Assembly: GCA_002310235.1 (NCBI GenBank)
Contig: DBYO01000014.1
Span: 1,771 to 61,658 of the forward strand
Source: Bacteroidales bacterium UBA1184
GTDB taxonomy: Bacteria; Bacteroidota; Bacteroidia; Bacteroidales; ML635J-15
Reading direction: 5' to 3'
Length of the DNA stretch: 59,888 bases
This document shows, in pieces, positions 44,423-53,547 of the stretch. How positions within the stretch are numbered: position 1 is the stretch's first letter; every line of letters starts with the position of its first letter. Both the position numbers and the translations under genes were made by a program. The notes under the pieces were generated by a model. The model saw only the letters and a program-made list of their open reading frames with translations, was not told the DNA's origin and made no database searches.

Positions 44423-45484
44423 ATGAAAAGGTTGATTTACATATTGCTTGTCCTTGTGTTTTTTTCATCGTGCAAGGATTACAGGCACGAAAGAGAGACT
44501 GTTGAGGGAAATCGCTATTCCCAGAATTTTGGAATATCAGCCACTGATGCTGGTTACGATATAACGCTTACGCGAAATGGCACATTGTTGCATCTATCGC
44601 GCGAGAAATCAGATTCTACAATCCAAATACCAATTCACAGCGCTGTATGCTTTTCTACCACACATACTGCTTTCATCTCGCAATTAGGCGAAGCATCGAC
44701 CATAACTGGTATCAGTGGAACAAAGTATGTGTGCGACTCGGTTGTGGCAAAGATGATTGACGATGGAAAGATTTACGAAATCGGTTACGACAAGCAGCTC
44801 GACATGGAACGGATAATCTCGTTGAAACCTGATGTTGTGTTTGCATACGGCATTGACAACGAGTCGATTTCGGGATTTCAGAAGCTGGAGAAGATTGGTA
44901 TTCCGGTTGTAATTGTTGACGATTATCTAGAACCCAAACCTATGGGCAGAACCGAATGGATAAAGTTTTTCGGTTGTTTTTACGACAAACTTGAAATGGC
45001 TGAAAACTACTTTGATAGTGTTGAAAACAGGTACAATGAAGTCAAGGCTATGCCAGTGGAAAAAACTCCCAAGGTGCTTGTAAGCCTTCCGTGGAAAGGC
45101 ACTTGGTGGGTTCCTGGTGGAAATAGTTTTTTTGCAAACTTCGTCAAGGAAGCTGGAGGTCAGTATATATTCGACAACGAATCGACAGAAAGTCTGCCAT
45201 ATTCGCTCGAACAAGTGTTCGGTCAGGCAAGTGATGCTGATGTGTGGCTGAATACCAACGAGAAAACCAAACGCTCGCAGATACTCGATGTCGATTCGCG
45301 GCTAGAAAACTTTTCTCCTTACAAAAACGCTCGCATATTCAATAACAATAAAATTACCAGCGAATATGGAGGTAGCGACTTCTGGGAATCTGGTATTGTG
45401 CATCCCGACATAATTCTGCTCGATTTGCACAAGATTTTCATTGGCGACTATACCGATTTGCACTATTATAGGGAACTGGAGTAA
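44423..45484 (+). CDS. ABC transporter substrate-binding lipoprotein (BtuF/FecB type)
   Basis: The protein (353 residues) has a lipoprotein signal peptide with FFSSC (C17). The periplasmic-binding fold is visible in SAVCFSTTHTAFISQLGE, MERIISLKPDVVFAYGID, LEKIGIPVVIVDDYLE and SGIVHPDIILLDLHKIF. It would capture a metal-chelate, either a ferric siderophore/haem or a corrinoid, for the permease and ATPase encoded next. Sequence does not separate these options, and no TonB-dependent receptor or cobalamin riboswitch is nearby. The start codon directly follows a terminator T-tract. Confidence 0.87.
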   Translation: MKRLIYILLVLVFFSSCKDYRHERETVEGNRYSQNFGISATDAGYDITLTRNGTLLHLSREKSDSTIQIPIHSAVCFSTTHTAFISQLGEASTITGISGTKYVCDSVVAKMIDDGKIYEIGYDKQLDMERIISLKPDVVFAYGIDNESISGFQKLEKIGIPVVIVDDYLEPKPMGRTEWIKFFGCFYDKLEMAENYFDSVENRYNEVKAMPVEKTPKVLVSLPWKGTWWVPGGNSFFANFVKEAGGQYIFDNESTESLPYSLEQVFGQASDADVWLNTNEKTKRSQILDVDSRLENFSPYKNARIFNNNKITSEYGGSDFWESGIVHPDIILLDLHKIFIGDYTDLHYYRELE

Positions 45485-45495
45485 ACTTTGTAACA

Positions 45496-46521
45496 TTGAA
45501 CCGCAGTTTGTCATATATTATAAGGTATGCTTTGATAATTGTCGCGCTGATAGCGCTGGCAATCCTTGATGTCTGCACAGGTTCAAACAAAATTCCGCTA
45601 TCAGACATATTGGATTATATCTTTGGCGGTTCGGATTTGTCTGTGGATTACCAGTTTACGATACGCGAATTTCGTTTGGCACGCTTGATAACTGCGATGG
45701 TTGCAGGTGCTGCGCTTTCGGTGTCGGGTTTGCTGATGCAGACGGTTTTCCGCAATCCGCTTGCTGGTCCATATGTGCTTGGCATTAGCAATGGTGCAAG
45801 TTTGGGCGTGGCAGTGATTGTACTTGGAAGCGGACTTTTCCTGCCTTCGTCGGCAGATGTGTCAAACTTGGCGATACTTATTGCCGCTGGCGTAGGTTCG
45901 GCTGCCGTGCTAATGCTGATTCTCGCAGTAAGCATGCGTGTGAAGGACATTCTGAGCATTCTCATCGTTGGTATTCTCGTTTCGGGAGTGGTGGCATCGG
46001 TGGTAAATGTGATGCAGTTCTTTTCCAACGAGGTAAATGTAAAGTCGTATGTGGTGTGGACTATGGGAAGCCTCGACTCGGTATCGTTCAACGATTCGAT
46101 AGTGCTTGTGCCTGTGTGCATTGTCGTATGCGCAGTGCTGTATTTGTTCTCCAAAAAGCTCAATATTCTTCTGCTTGGTGAACAGTTTGCGATAAGCATG
46201 GGAATGAACATTAAATGGTTGCGAGTGGTAGTCTTTGTCGGTGTAAGTGCTTTGACTGGTGCGGTTACTGCGTTCTGCGGTCCGCTTGGCTTCATCGGAC
46301 TTGCCGTGCCGCATATTTCGAGGTGGATTTTCAATACATCAAATCATTTTGTGCTTATTCCTGCGTCAATGATTTTGGGCGCGGCTTTCCTGCTTTGTGG
46401 CGATATACTTTCGCATTGTCTTTATTCACAAGGAGTTCTGCCTATAAATGCGGTAATTTCAATTCTTGGCGCACCATTTATTATATGGATAGTATTTAAA
46501 AATCAGCGGACAGTGATATGA
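45496..46521 (+). CDS. FecCD/BtuC-family ABC permease
   Basis: The protein (341 residues) is an inner-membrane permease with about 10 hydrophobic segments. Family signatures are FRLARLITAMVAGAALSVSG, QTVFRNPLAGPYVLG, and AVTAFCGPLGFIGLAVPHI. It starts with TTG at 45496, 11 bases after the binding-protein stop, because no ATG gives the expected N-terminus. It overlaps the ATPase gene at ATGA. It works with its neighbours as an importer of iron-siderophore, haem or vitamin B12. Confidence 0.9.
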   Translation: MNRSLSYIIRYALIIVALIALAILDVCTGSNKIPLSDILDYIFGGSDLSVDYQFTIREFRLARLITAMVAGAALSVSGLLMQTVFRNPLAGPYVLGISNGASLGVAVIVLGSGLFLPSSADVSNLAILIAAGVGSAAVLMLILAVSMRVKDILSILIVGILVSGVVASVVNVMQFFSNEVNVKSYVVWTMGSLDSVSFNDSIVLVPVCIVVCAVLYLFSKKLNILLLGEQFAISMGMNIKWLRVVVFVGVSALTGAVTAFCGPLGFIGLAVPHISRWIFNTSNHFVLIPASMILGAAFLLCGDILSHCLYSQGVLPINAVISILGAPFIIWIVFKNQRTVI

Positions 46522-47237
46522 TGGGAGAGGTGGTACTGAATATTGAAGGTCTAGTTTTCGGGCATAAGGCTCCGTTGGTGTCGCAACCTGTTGATATTTC
46601 TGCAAGTGCTGGCGATTTTATTTGTCTTGTAGGACGAAACGGCACGGGAAAGACGACTATGCTGAGTACGCTCATTGGAGTAAAGAAGCCTCTTGGTGGA
46701 CGGATAAGCATCTGCGGAGTTCCTCTTGGAAAAATTTCGGCGCGCGAAAAGTCTCGTTATATCAGTTTTGTGCCGTCGAAGGTGGAGGCTGTGCTCAATA
46801 TGCGAATCCGCGACCTGATTGCAGTAGGCAGAAGTCCTTATACAAACATTTTCGACCGTAGGACAAAAGCGGATAATGCTATCATTGAGGACTTTATTCA
46901 GAAGTTTGGCTTGTCGAGCATTGCCGATTCGATGATTGCTGAAGTCAGTGATGGTGAGAGGCAGAAGGCTATGATATGCCGTGCAATGGTGCAGCAGACG
47001 CCTGTGATTCTGCTTGATGAACCTACGGCATTCCTTGATTTCTTTGCAAAACGCAAACTTTTGTCCGACTTGAAGAAAATAGCATCGGAGGAAAACAGAT
47101 GCATAATTTTCTCGTGCCACGATTTGGAAATTGCTGCCAAATATTGCTCCCATATCTGGCTTCTCGACGATAGAAAACTCGAATCGGTAACCGTTGACGA
47201 ATTCCTTAATGGCGGTTACTTCTCAAAATATCAGTAA
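46518..47237 (+). CDS. ABC transporter ATP-binding protein (FecE/BtuD type)
   Basis: The protein (239 residues) has Walker A GRNGTGKTT (39-47), signature VSDGERQKAMICRAM (SDGER replaces SGGQ), Walker B VILLDEPTAFLD and the switch histidine in FSCHDLE. It powers the adjacent FecCD-type permease. Two consecutive ATGs (46518, 46521) overlap the permease stop, so either may initiate. Confidence 0.92.
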   Translation: MMGEVVLNIEGLVFGHKAPLVSQPVDISASAGDFICLVGRNGTGKTTMLSTLIGVKKPLGGRISICGVPLGKISAREKSRYISFVPSKVEAVLNMRIRDLIAVGRSPYTNIFDRRTKADNAIIEDFIQKFGLSSIADSMIAEVSDGERQKAMICRAMVQQTPVILLDEPTAFLDFFAKRKLLSDLKKIASEENRCIIFSCHDLEIAAKYCSHIWLLDDRKLESVTVDEFLNGGYFSKYQ

Positions 47238-47238
47238 A

Positions 47239-48477
47239 ATGAATGCTGGAATTATAATAATAGGAGACGAAATCCTTATCGGCCAGGTTGTTGACATAAA
47301 TTCATCGTGGATTTCGCGTGAGATGAACAAGATAGGTTTCCGTACCGAAACCGTAATTACCGTTGGCGACGATGGAAAGTCGATTTCGGATGCCATTGAC
47401 AGGTGTCTGGAAGTTGCCGATGTGGTGTTTATGACTGGAGGACTTGGTCCTACCAAAGATGACATTACCAAGAAGGTTATCTGCGAAAAGTTTGGTACTG
47501 AGTTGGTTCTGAACGAAGTTGTTCTCGCCAATGTTGCCGAAATGCTTGGTCGCCGAGGTATTGCTCTCACCGAGAACAATCGTGGTCAGGCTCTTGTTCC
47601 TGCAACTGCAACGGTGATTAACAATGCCGTCGGTACTGCTCCCGGAATTATGATGGAAAGAAATGGAAAACTCCTATTCTCCATGCCTGGCGTTCCCTTC
47701 GAGATGCGCTACCTGATGGAACACGAGATAATTCCGCTGATAAAAAAGCACTACAACCTGAAACCTGTATTCCATAAGACCTTGTTGCTCACAGGAATTG
47801 CCGAGTCGATTCTTGCCGAAAAGATTTCCGACTGGGAGGATTCTCTTGCCAAGAATGTAAAACTTGCCTATCTTCCTGCATATTCGAGCATTCGTCTGCG
47901 TTTGAGCGTTTACGAGCCTGATGATAATACTGAGGCTTACATTTCTGCAAAAGTTAAGGAGTTGGAACAGATTGTGCCCGAAAACATCATTGCATACGAG
48001 GACATAAAGTTGGAGGAACTTGTCGGTAAGTTGCTAAAGGGCAGGCATTGTACGGTTGCGACAGCCGAAAGTTGTACTGGCGGCAAGGTTGCTTCGCTGA
48101 TAACTTCGGTGTCGGGAAGTTCGGAGTACTACAAAGGCTCTGTCGTGTCGTATTGCAACGAGGTAAAGGCCGATGTCTTGGGCGTAAGCCGTGCCGACTT
48201 GGAAAAGTATGGCGCTGTTAGCAGTACCATTGCCGAGCAGATGGCTTCGGGAGTGCGCCGTTTGCTTAAGACTGATTACGCAGTCGCTACAACTGGCATT
48301 GCCGGACCTACTGGCGGCAGCGATGAAAAGCCCGTCGGAACGGTGTGGATTGCTGTTGCAACGCCAACAAAGGTTGTAAGCCGCAAATATGTTTTTGGCA
48401 AGGATAGAAGCATAAATATCGAGAGGTTTGCCGCTTCGGCTTTGTCGATGCTGATAGTGGAGATGGGAAAGGATTGA
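47239..48477 (+). CDS. cinA: CinA family protein (nicotinamide-nucleotide amidohydrolase type)
   Basis: The protein (412 residues) has both usual parts. The N-terminal molybdopterin-binding-like domain shows IIIGDEILIGQVVDINSSW, VFMTGGLGPTKDDITKK and FSMPGVPFEMRYLM. The C-terminal PncC domain shows VATAESCTGGKVASLITSVS, YCNEVKADVLGV and ATTGIAGPTGGS. CinA proteins recycle NAD by-products (NMN deamidation, ADP-ribose hydrolysis) and were first linked to competence. It starts one base after the ABC ATPase stop, so it is likely co-transcribed with the importer, though a functional link is not evident. Confidence 0.92.
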   Translation: MNAGIIIIGDEILIGQVVDINSSWISREMNKIGFRTETVITVGDDGKSISDAIDRCLEVADVVFMTGGLGPTKDDITKKVICEKFGTELVLNEVVLANVAEMLGRRGIALTENNRGQALVPATATVINNAVGTAPGIMMERNGKLLFSMPGVPFEMRYLMEHEIIPLIKKHYNLKPVFHKTLLLTGIAESILAEKISDWEDSLAKNVKLAYLPAYSSIRLRLSVYEPDDNTEAYISAKVKELEQIVPENIIAYEDIKLEELVGKLLKGRHCTVATAESCTGGKVASLITSVSGSSEYYKGSVVSYCNEVKADVLGVSRADLEKYGAVSSTIAEQMASGVRRLLKTDYAVATTGIAGPTGGSDEKPVGTVWIAVATPTKVVSRKYVFGKDRSINIERFAASALSMLIVEMGKD

Positions 48478-48531
48478 AGTCTCAAAGTCTCGAAGGCCTG
48501 AAGCAGTTTTGGCTTTTAGCCTTCCAGCCCA

Positions 48532-49974
48532 TTATCCATTGTGCCCCACCGCCTTTATGAAATTGTCGATTACATTCCTTATCTGCGGACTTTTGCCCTC
48601 GAAGTTGTTGATGATGATGCAGAAGACAATCTTTTCCTTGCGGGTGTTGGTTATGATGCCGGCGAGTGAGCGCACACGCGTCATACTGCCAGTTTTTGCT
48701 TGAACCTTGATTGTGCCGTCTGCACTGCACTTGTAGCTCTTGAGCGTACCGCTTTTTCCAGCAACCGCCATTCCCGAAATGAAACTTTCTCCGTATTTGC
48801 TTTTGCTTATGTGTTTTAGCAGTTGTGCTGTCTGCTTGGCATTAATAGCATCGAAATGGCTCAGTCCGCTGCCATCGACAGGGTAGAAGCCTCCGCTTTC
48901 GATGCCACGGTCGCTTAGAAATTTTTTGCCGTAGTCGGCAAGCGATTTGCCAGTCTTGCGCATAATCTGTAGAGTCAGAACCTCGGCATAGAGATTGTAG
49001 CTTACAAGGTTGGTATAGTTTACTATCGTTCCGACGGTTGGCGACGAGAATGTGTGTATCACTGTTCTTTCGTTTTCTCCTTCGTATTTCTTGTCGCTTA
49101 CCATGTAGGTGCCAGTTACGGCTACGCCATTGTTGCGAAGACGGTAGTACAAGGTGCGTGCGACATAATGCGGAGGATTCGGGAAACCGCCCTTTACCTT
49201 GTATTCGGTCTTGTTGCATGGCAGTGTGCCACAAACTACAATGTCGTTCTCACCATATCCGCGGTATATAACAGTGTTGTCGTCGCTTACGCTCGATGAG
49301 GCGGTTACCTTGTTTACAACGTTAAGCTCAAGGTCGTCGGGGACAACCCTGACAAGCACGGCCGTATCCTTGTCGCTGCCGGTATTGTAATACAATTCGT
49401 AGGTGTTGTCCATGTAGTTGATTGAAAATCCGCGCGAACCATAATACGAGCCAAGGTCTTCCCATACCCACTTGCCAGGTGTCGGGACAGAGCCAAAATA
49501 TGTAACGTCGCTGATGATATTGCCGTTAATCTTCTTTATTCCGGCTTCCTTTACCTTCTCGGTCCAAGTGTCGAATATGTCGGTGCTGTAAGTGCTCGAG
49601 TAGCGTTCGGCACCAAGACAGGGGTCGCCGCCACCTATTATATATAGGTCTCCATTTACAACACTATCTTCGAGTGTGCCGCTGTAGGCGAGTTTTGTCT
49701 TGAAACGGGTACTGGAGCCCAGAGCCTCCATTGCCATTGTTGTGGTAAACAATTTTTGTATGGATGCAGGAGTAAGCGATGCGCACGAATTGTAGTCGAG
49801 AACAATTTCACCAGTAGTAAGGTTTTCGGCATAAAGTCCAACAGCGGCATTTTTCAGTTCCTTGTTGGCAAGAAACGCGTTTTGCTGAACTTCGCATTTG
49901 GGACTTTGCGAGAATGCATTGCCTGCGATGAGCATTGTGGCAAATGCCACAATTACGAGCCTCAATGTCTTCAT
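48532..49974 (-). CDS. dacB: D-alanyl-D-alanine carboxypeptidase/endopeptidase (PBP4)
   Basis: The protein (480 residues) has a signal peptide ending at AFSQ and the three penicillin-binding motifs of the S13 family: SxxK at S71-I-Q-K74 (TPASIQKLF), SxN as SYN in VSYNLYAEVL, and KTG in QAKTGSMTRVRS. It trims peptidoglycan stem peptides and cross-links in the periplasm. Its ATG overlaps the stop of the SUMF1-like gene (ATGA), so the pair is translationally coupled; a longer frame to 50004 is rejected for that reason and because the signal peptide begins at 49974. Confidence 0.92.
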   Translation of the reverse strand: MKTLRLVIVAFATMLIAGNAFSQSPKCEVQQNAFLANKELKNAAVGLYAENLTTGEIVLDYNSCASLTPASIQKLFTTTMAMEALGSSTRFKTKLAYSGTLEDSVVNGDLYIIGGGDPCLGAERYSSTYSTDIFDTWTEKVKEAGIKKINGNIISDVTYFGSVPTPGKWVWEDLGSYYGSRGFSINYMDNTYELYYNTGSDKDTAVLVRVVPDDLELNVVNKVTASSSVSDDNTVIYRGYGENDIVVCGTLPCNKTEYKVKGGFPNPPHYVARTLYYRLRNNGVAVTGTYMVSDKKYEGENERTVIHTFSSPTVGTIVNYTNLVSYNLYAEVLTLQIMRKTGKSLADYGKKFLSDRGIESGGFYPVDGSGLSHFDAINAKQTAQLLKHISKSKYGESFISGMAVAGKSGTLKSYKCSADGTIKVQAKTGSMTRVRSLAGIITNTRKEKIVFCIIINNFEGKSPQIRNVIDNFIKAVGHNG

Positions 49975-50570
49975 CTTCTCTGTTTTTCTACGGTTGCAAT
50001 GCATCTGAAACCTACATTTTCGCTTGGAATCTTTTCATCTCTCGAGAACGCACCATTGTTCTTTAGTACGCTACCATCTGCGGTCATTTCGAAGACATTG
50101 CTTTGCAGTCCGATGATGCGTTCTGTCTTGTTGCGTGCCGAAAGAATCTCGTACGCACCGAATAGCTTGATAACCTGAGCGTATTGTGCTTCGGTTGGCA
50201 AAGTGTATTTTACAATGCCGAGACCTGTTTCCTCGTTTACGGAATTAACAGCGTCGGTGCGCCACTGGCAATACTTTAGTGCCTGTTCGAGTGTAATTCC
50301 CGTTATCGGATTTGTCAGTTTCATCTTTACCATCATTTCCTTCGAGGTGATGCCATCGGGAAAAGCGGCATCTAACTCGTCGGAACCTTTGCCATACTGG
50401 TGTTCCAAGTAGCGTATATATTCCAGCCAGTCGGCCACATTAATTTCTTCCTGGTCGACATAGATTGTAGTATTGTCAATCTTCACTTTCTTGGTGCCGG
50501 GCGGATTTATGGCTACGGCATCAATCCCAAGCGCGACAATTAGCAATATCAGCAATGCAAAATTCCTCAT
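49971..50570 (-). CDS. Short secreted SUMF1/FGE-like protein
   Basis: The protein (199 residues) has a signal peptide (MRNFALLILLIVALGIDAVA). The mature part keeps landmarks of the formylglycine-generating-enzyme fold: EEINVADWLEYIRYLE, ITLEQALKYCQWRTD, TLPTEAQYAQVI, GLQSNVFEMTADGS and VGFRCIA at the C-terminus. It is shorter than usual and has no paired catalytic cysteines, so it is probably a structural relative, as are the T9SS proteins GldJ and GldK, rather than an enzyme. It lies between an acyl-CoA ligase (9-base gap) and dacB (4-base overlap). The role is unknown. Confidence 0.72.
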   Translation of the reverse strand: MRNFALLILLIVALGIDAVAINPPGTKKVKIDNTTIYVDQEEINVADWLEYIRYLEHQYGKGSDELDAAFPDGITSKEMMVKMKLTNPITGITLEQALKYCQWRTDAVNSVNEETGLGIVKYTLPTEAQYAQVIKLFGAYEILSARNKTERIIGLQSNVFEMTADGSVLKNNGAFSRDEKIPSENVGFRCIATVEKQRR

Positions 50571-50579
50571 GCGACTATA

Positions 50580-52352
50580 TTATGCGAATAGTTCTTCGAT
50601 TTCTTTCTTGTATCTTTCGGCTACAACGCTTCTCTTTACCTTTAGTGTCGGGGTAAGGATTCCTGTTGCCTGCGACCATTCGTCTGAGATGAGCTTTATC
50701 TTCTTTACCTTTTCGGTATCGCCGAAGAATGCGTTGTACTTGTCGAGCTCGCGGTTGAAACGAGCGATTATTGTCGGGTCGGTAATTATTCGTTTCTCAT
50801 CGGTGTATTCTACGTCGTGGCGCGAGCACCAGAGCTTCAGGAACGAGAAGTCGGGGTAAATGAGTGCTGCCGGGAACTTCTGGTTTTCACCGAAAACTAC
50901 CATGTTTTCAATGAACGGCGATTCTTCGAACTTGTTCTCAATTGCCTGCGGGTTTACATACTTTCCGAACGAAGTCTTGAAGATGTTTTTCAGACGTCCA
51001 GTGAGCACCAGCTGGTTGTGTTCGGTAAGGTATCCGCAGTCGCCGGTGTGGAACCAACCGTCCGGGTCGATGACTTCCTTGGTAAGTTCCGGGTTCTTGT
51101 AGTATCCCATCATCACGTTGTTGCCTCGACACATTACCTCGTTGGTGTTCGGGTCGATCTTTACTTCGATTCCTGGCAACGGGAAGCCTACGGTACCAAC
51201 TTCGCGGCCGTATTTCTTACGGCAGCTAACCGAGATAACTGGTGAAGTTTCGGTAAGTCCGTATCCTTCGAACACTGGCATTTTTATTGCTGAGAAGAAA
51301 GAAGCTATACGAGGCTGTATGCTTGCAGCTCCCGATACTATGATGTCGAAATGTTCGGCACCGATGCCTGCACGTATCTGCTTGTAAACCAGCTTGTCGG
51401 CAATCTTAAGCTTGAAGTTGTACCATGCAGAGCGTTCAAAGTCCTGAATCTTGTATTGCTGAGCGAGGTCGATTGCCCAGTAGAATATTTTCTTCTTCAT
51501 GCCGCTCAACTTCTTGCCCGAGTTGTGGACTTTGTCGAACATCTTTTCCAAAACACGTGGAACTGCGGTCATCATTGTAGGATGTACTTCCTTGAGGTTT
51601 TCGCCGATAGTACCGAGGTTCTGTGCGTAGTAAACCGACATTCCAAGGTACTGGTACATGAATACTAGCAGACGTTCGTATGCGTGGCATAGCGGCAAGA
51701 AGCTGAATGCACGTTTCGACCACGGCGACGGGGTCATTATAATACCCATAATCTGGTGGACGATGTTTTTATGCGACAGCATTACGCCCTTTGGTGTGCC
51801 AGTGGTTCCCGAGGTGTATATTATAGTGGAGCAGTCTTCGGGTTTTACTGCCGATTTCAGTTCCTTGAGTTTGTCAAGGTCGAGATGGCTCCTGCCGTTT
51901 TCGATAAGTTCGGTAAATTCGGGATAGCCTTCGACTGGTGCGAAGGTGTACATTTTCTGCAGATGCTGCAAGTTTGCCGAAACTGCTTTGATCTTTTCTG
52001 TAATCTTTGCGCCTTCGACAATTGCGATCTTTGCTTCGCTGTGGTTGAGTATGTATTCGTAGTCGGCTGACGAAATTGTCGGATAAACTGGGACAATTAT
52101 GCAACCGAGCTGCATTACTGCCATATCTACCATGTTCCATTCGGGCTTGTTGCCGCTGATGAGAGCAACCTTGTCGCCTGGCTTAATGCCGTCTTCCAAC
52201 AATCCGCAGCTAATGCAGTTTACGAGGTCGTAGTATTCCTTCGGGCTGTATTCACGCCATTCGGTGTTAACTTTGCCTGCAAGTGCAACCTTCTGTTCTG
52301 GATATTCTTCCAGATATCTGTCTAGTATGTCAAATAGTCTAGTTACTTCCAT
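50580..52352 (-). CDS. Long-chain acyl-CoA synthetase (AMP-forming)
   Basis: The enzyme (590 residues) belongs to the ANL superfamily. Motifs include the P-loop-like STIIYTSGTTGTPKGVMLSH, FLPLCHAYERLL, the adenine-binding GYGLTETSPVIS, WFHTGDCGYLTE and the late LTGRLKNIFKTSFGKYVNP with the hinge and lysine region. It activates fatty acids to acyl-CoA for membrane lipid synthesis or degradation, probably at the inner face of the membrane. It is the first gene of a minus-strand run with the SUMF1-like gene and dacB. Confidence 0.92.
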   Translation of the reverse strand: MEVTRLFDILDRYLEEYPEQKVALAGKVNTEWREYSPKEYYDLVNCISCGLLEDGIKPGDKVALISGNKPEWNMVDMAVMQLGCIIVPVYPTISSADYEYILNHSEAKIAIVEGAKITEKIKAVSANLQHLQKMYTFAPVEGYPEFTELIENGRSHLDLDKLKELKSAVKPEDCSTIIYTSGTTGTPKGVMLSHKNIVHQIMGIIMTPSPWSKRAFSFLPLCHAYERLLVFMYQYLGMSVYYAQNLGTIGENLKEVHPTMMTAVPRVLEKMFDKVHNSGKKLSGMKKKIFYWAIDLAQQYKIQDFERSAWYNFKLKIADKLVYKQIRAGIGAEHFDIIVSGAASIQPRIASFFSAIKMPVFEGYGLTETSPVISVSCRKKYGREVGTVGFPLPGIEVKIDPNTNEVMCRGNNVMMGYYKNPELTKEVIDPDGWFHTGDCGYLTEHNQLVLTGRLKNIFKTSFGKYVNPQAIENKFEESPFIENMVVFGENQKFPAALIYPDFSFLKLWCSRHDVEYTDEKRIITDPTIIARFNRELDKYNAFFGDTEKVKKIKLISDEWSQATGILTPTLKVKRSVVAERYKKEIEELFA

Positions 52353-52416
52353 TTTCTTAAACTTATTTTGTTCGATATAATAATTTACAAAGTAAAACGT
52401 TTTTTATGAAAAATCC

Positions 52417-52458
52417 GTGGCGTTTGCCACAGATAATATTAACCAAAGGTGTTAATAT
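52417..52458. promoter_or_regulatory. Two inverted repeats between divergent genes
   Basis: GTGGC-GTTT-GCCAC (52417-52430) is followed by ATATTAAC-N7-GTTAATAT (52436-52458). They lie in the 265-base gap between the acyl-CoA ligase operon and the LytTR regulator gene and could be operator sites. A TTACTTTG-like word near 52390-52397 (minus strand) might be part of the ligase promoter. Confidence 0.35.
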
Positions 52459-52581
52459 AATTATAGTGATTTTGAAAATTAATTGGCGCTTGTTTTTAGA
52501 GATAAGTTATTGATAGATAGTTTTTTGTTGTAAAAGTCGCTTTGCGTTTATTTTATTGACTTGTTTTTGCCAAAAAAAGTG

Positions 52582-52589
52582 TACCTTTG
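52582..52589 (+). promoter_or_regulatory. -7 box TACCTTTG of the LytTR gene
   Basis: This exact TAnnTTTG has TTG at 52561-52563, 18 bases upstream, as a possible -33 element. Confidence 0.55.
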
Positions 52590-52617
52590 CACCTTAATTT
52601 TGAAATAGGGATTTGAT

Positions 52618-53547
52618 TTGAATAATAAGACGATAATAAAATATTTCAATCGCAAAAGGAATATTGCAGCCTTCTTGGTTTTCGTTTATGCTTTTGCAAT
52701 CGGATTTATTTTTCTTGTGAATCCGTTTAATGTGAAGTCGTGGCTCGACTGGAAGGATACCGACGACTATGTTATTGCTGTTTTGTCGGTAGTGGGAATT
52801 GGTTTTTTCGTGTTGCTGGCTAGCCGTTCGCTGATGTATATTCTGCGCAACAAGGTGGTGCTGAATTTCAAGAGCTTCTTGATATGGATTGCTTGTGAAC
52901 TTGCTGTATTGTCGGCATTCTATACATATTTTGCACACGAATACGATCTGAACTACATAGGACAGGGCTACTTTGATATTTTCCCGAGAATCTTCATGTA
53001 TGTCGCCTTATTGCTTTTGATCCCATATATTATTTCATGGATGTATGTGGCTTTGAAAGTAAAGAAGGAGCATGAGGACAGTGGTTTTGCATCGTCAGGT
53101 TCAACCGAAACAGACGATAATAGGTCGGACATGACAAAGTCGATTTCGGAGACTGAGCTGCTCTTGAAGGAACAGCCTGAGACAAAGCATAATATCGTTA
53201 ATTTCAGCGACGACAAAGGGCAACTTAAACTTTCTGTTGATATCGATAATCTGCTTTATATCGAGTCGGCTGACAACTATGTAAACATCTACTATTCCAA
53301 CAAGGGAAAGTTTTCACGGTTTATGCTTAGGTCAACTCTTAAATCTATAGAGGATACATTCTCCGATTGCGACCTTGTGCGCTGTCATAGGTCGTATGTC
53401 GTTAACTTCAATAAAGTTAAGATTCTGCGAAAGGAGAAGATGGGATTGTTCCTCGACCTCGACTTCGACAAGGCTCCCGAAATTCCAGTTTCGAAGACAT
53501 ATGCCGAGTCGGTAATAAATCTTTTCTCAAAACATTCGTTGCTGTAA
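52618..53547 (+). CDS. Membrane-bound LytTR transcriptional regulator
   Basis: The protein (309 residues) has four N-terminal transmembrane segments in the first 150 residues (AAFLVFVYAFAIGFIFLV, VIAVLSVVGIGFFVLLA, FLIWIACELAVLSAFY, MYVALLLLIPYIISW), a polar linker, and a C-terminal LytTR DNA-binding domain: NLLYIESADNYVNIYY, FMLRSTLKSIEDTFSD, LVRCHRSYVVNFNKV. Such regulators bind DNA while tethered to the membrane; the signal is unknown. It starts with TTG at 52618 and its TAA overlaps the mtnA start (TAATG). Confidence 0.85.
   Translation: MNNKTIIKYFNRKRNIAAFLVFVYAFAIGFIFLVNPFNVKSWLDWKDTDDYVIAVLSVVGIGFFVLLASRSLMYILRNKVVLNFKSFLIWIACELAVLSAFYTYFAHEYDLNYIGQGYFDIFPRIFMYVALLLLIPYIISWMYVALKVKKEHEDSGFASSGSTETDDNRSDMTKSISETELLLKEQPETKHNIVNFSDDKGQLKLSVDIDNLLYIESADNYVNIYYSNKGKFSRFMLRSTLKSIEDTFSDCDLVRCHRSYVVNFNKVKILRKEKMGLFLDLDFDKAPEIPVSKTYAESVINLFSKHSLL

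Noticed and set aside
44300..44425. A cobalamin riboswitch before the ABC importer
   Set aside because: The gap to the upstream gene is only 59 bases and is filled by the terminator hairpin; no room or motif for a B12 riboswitch.
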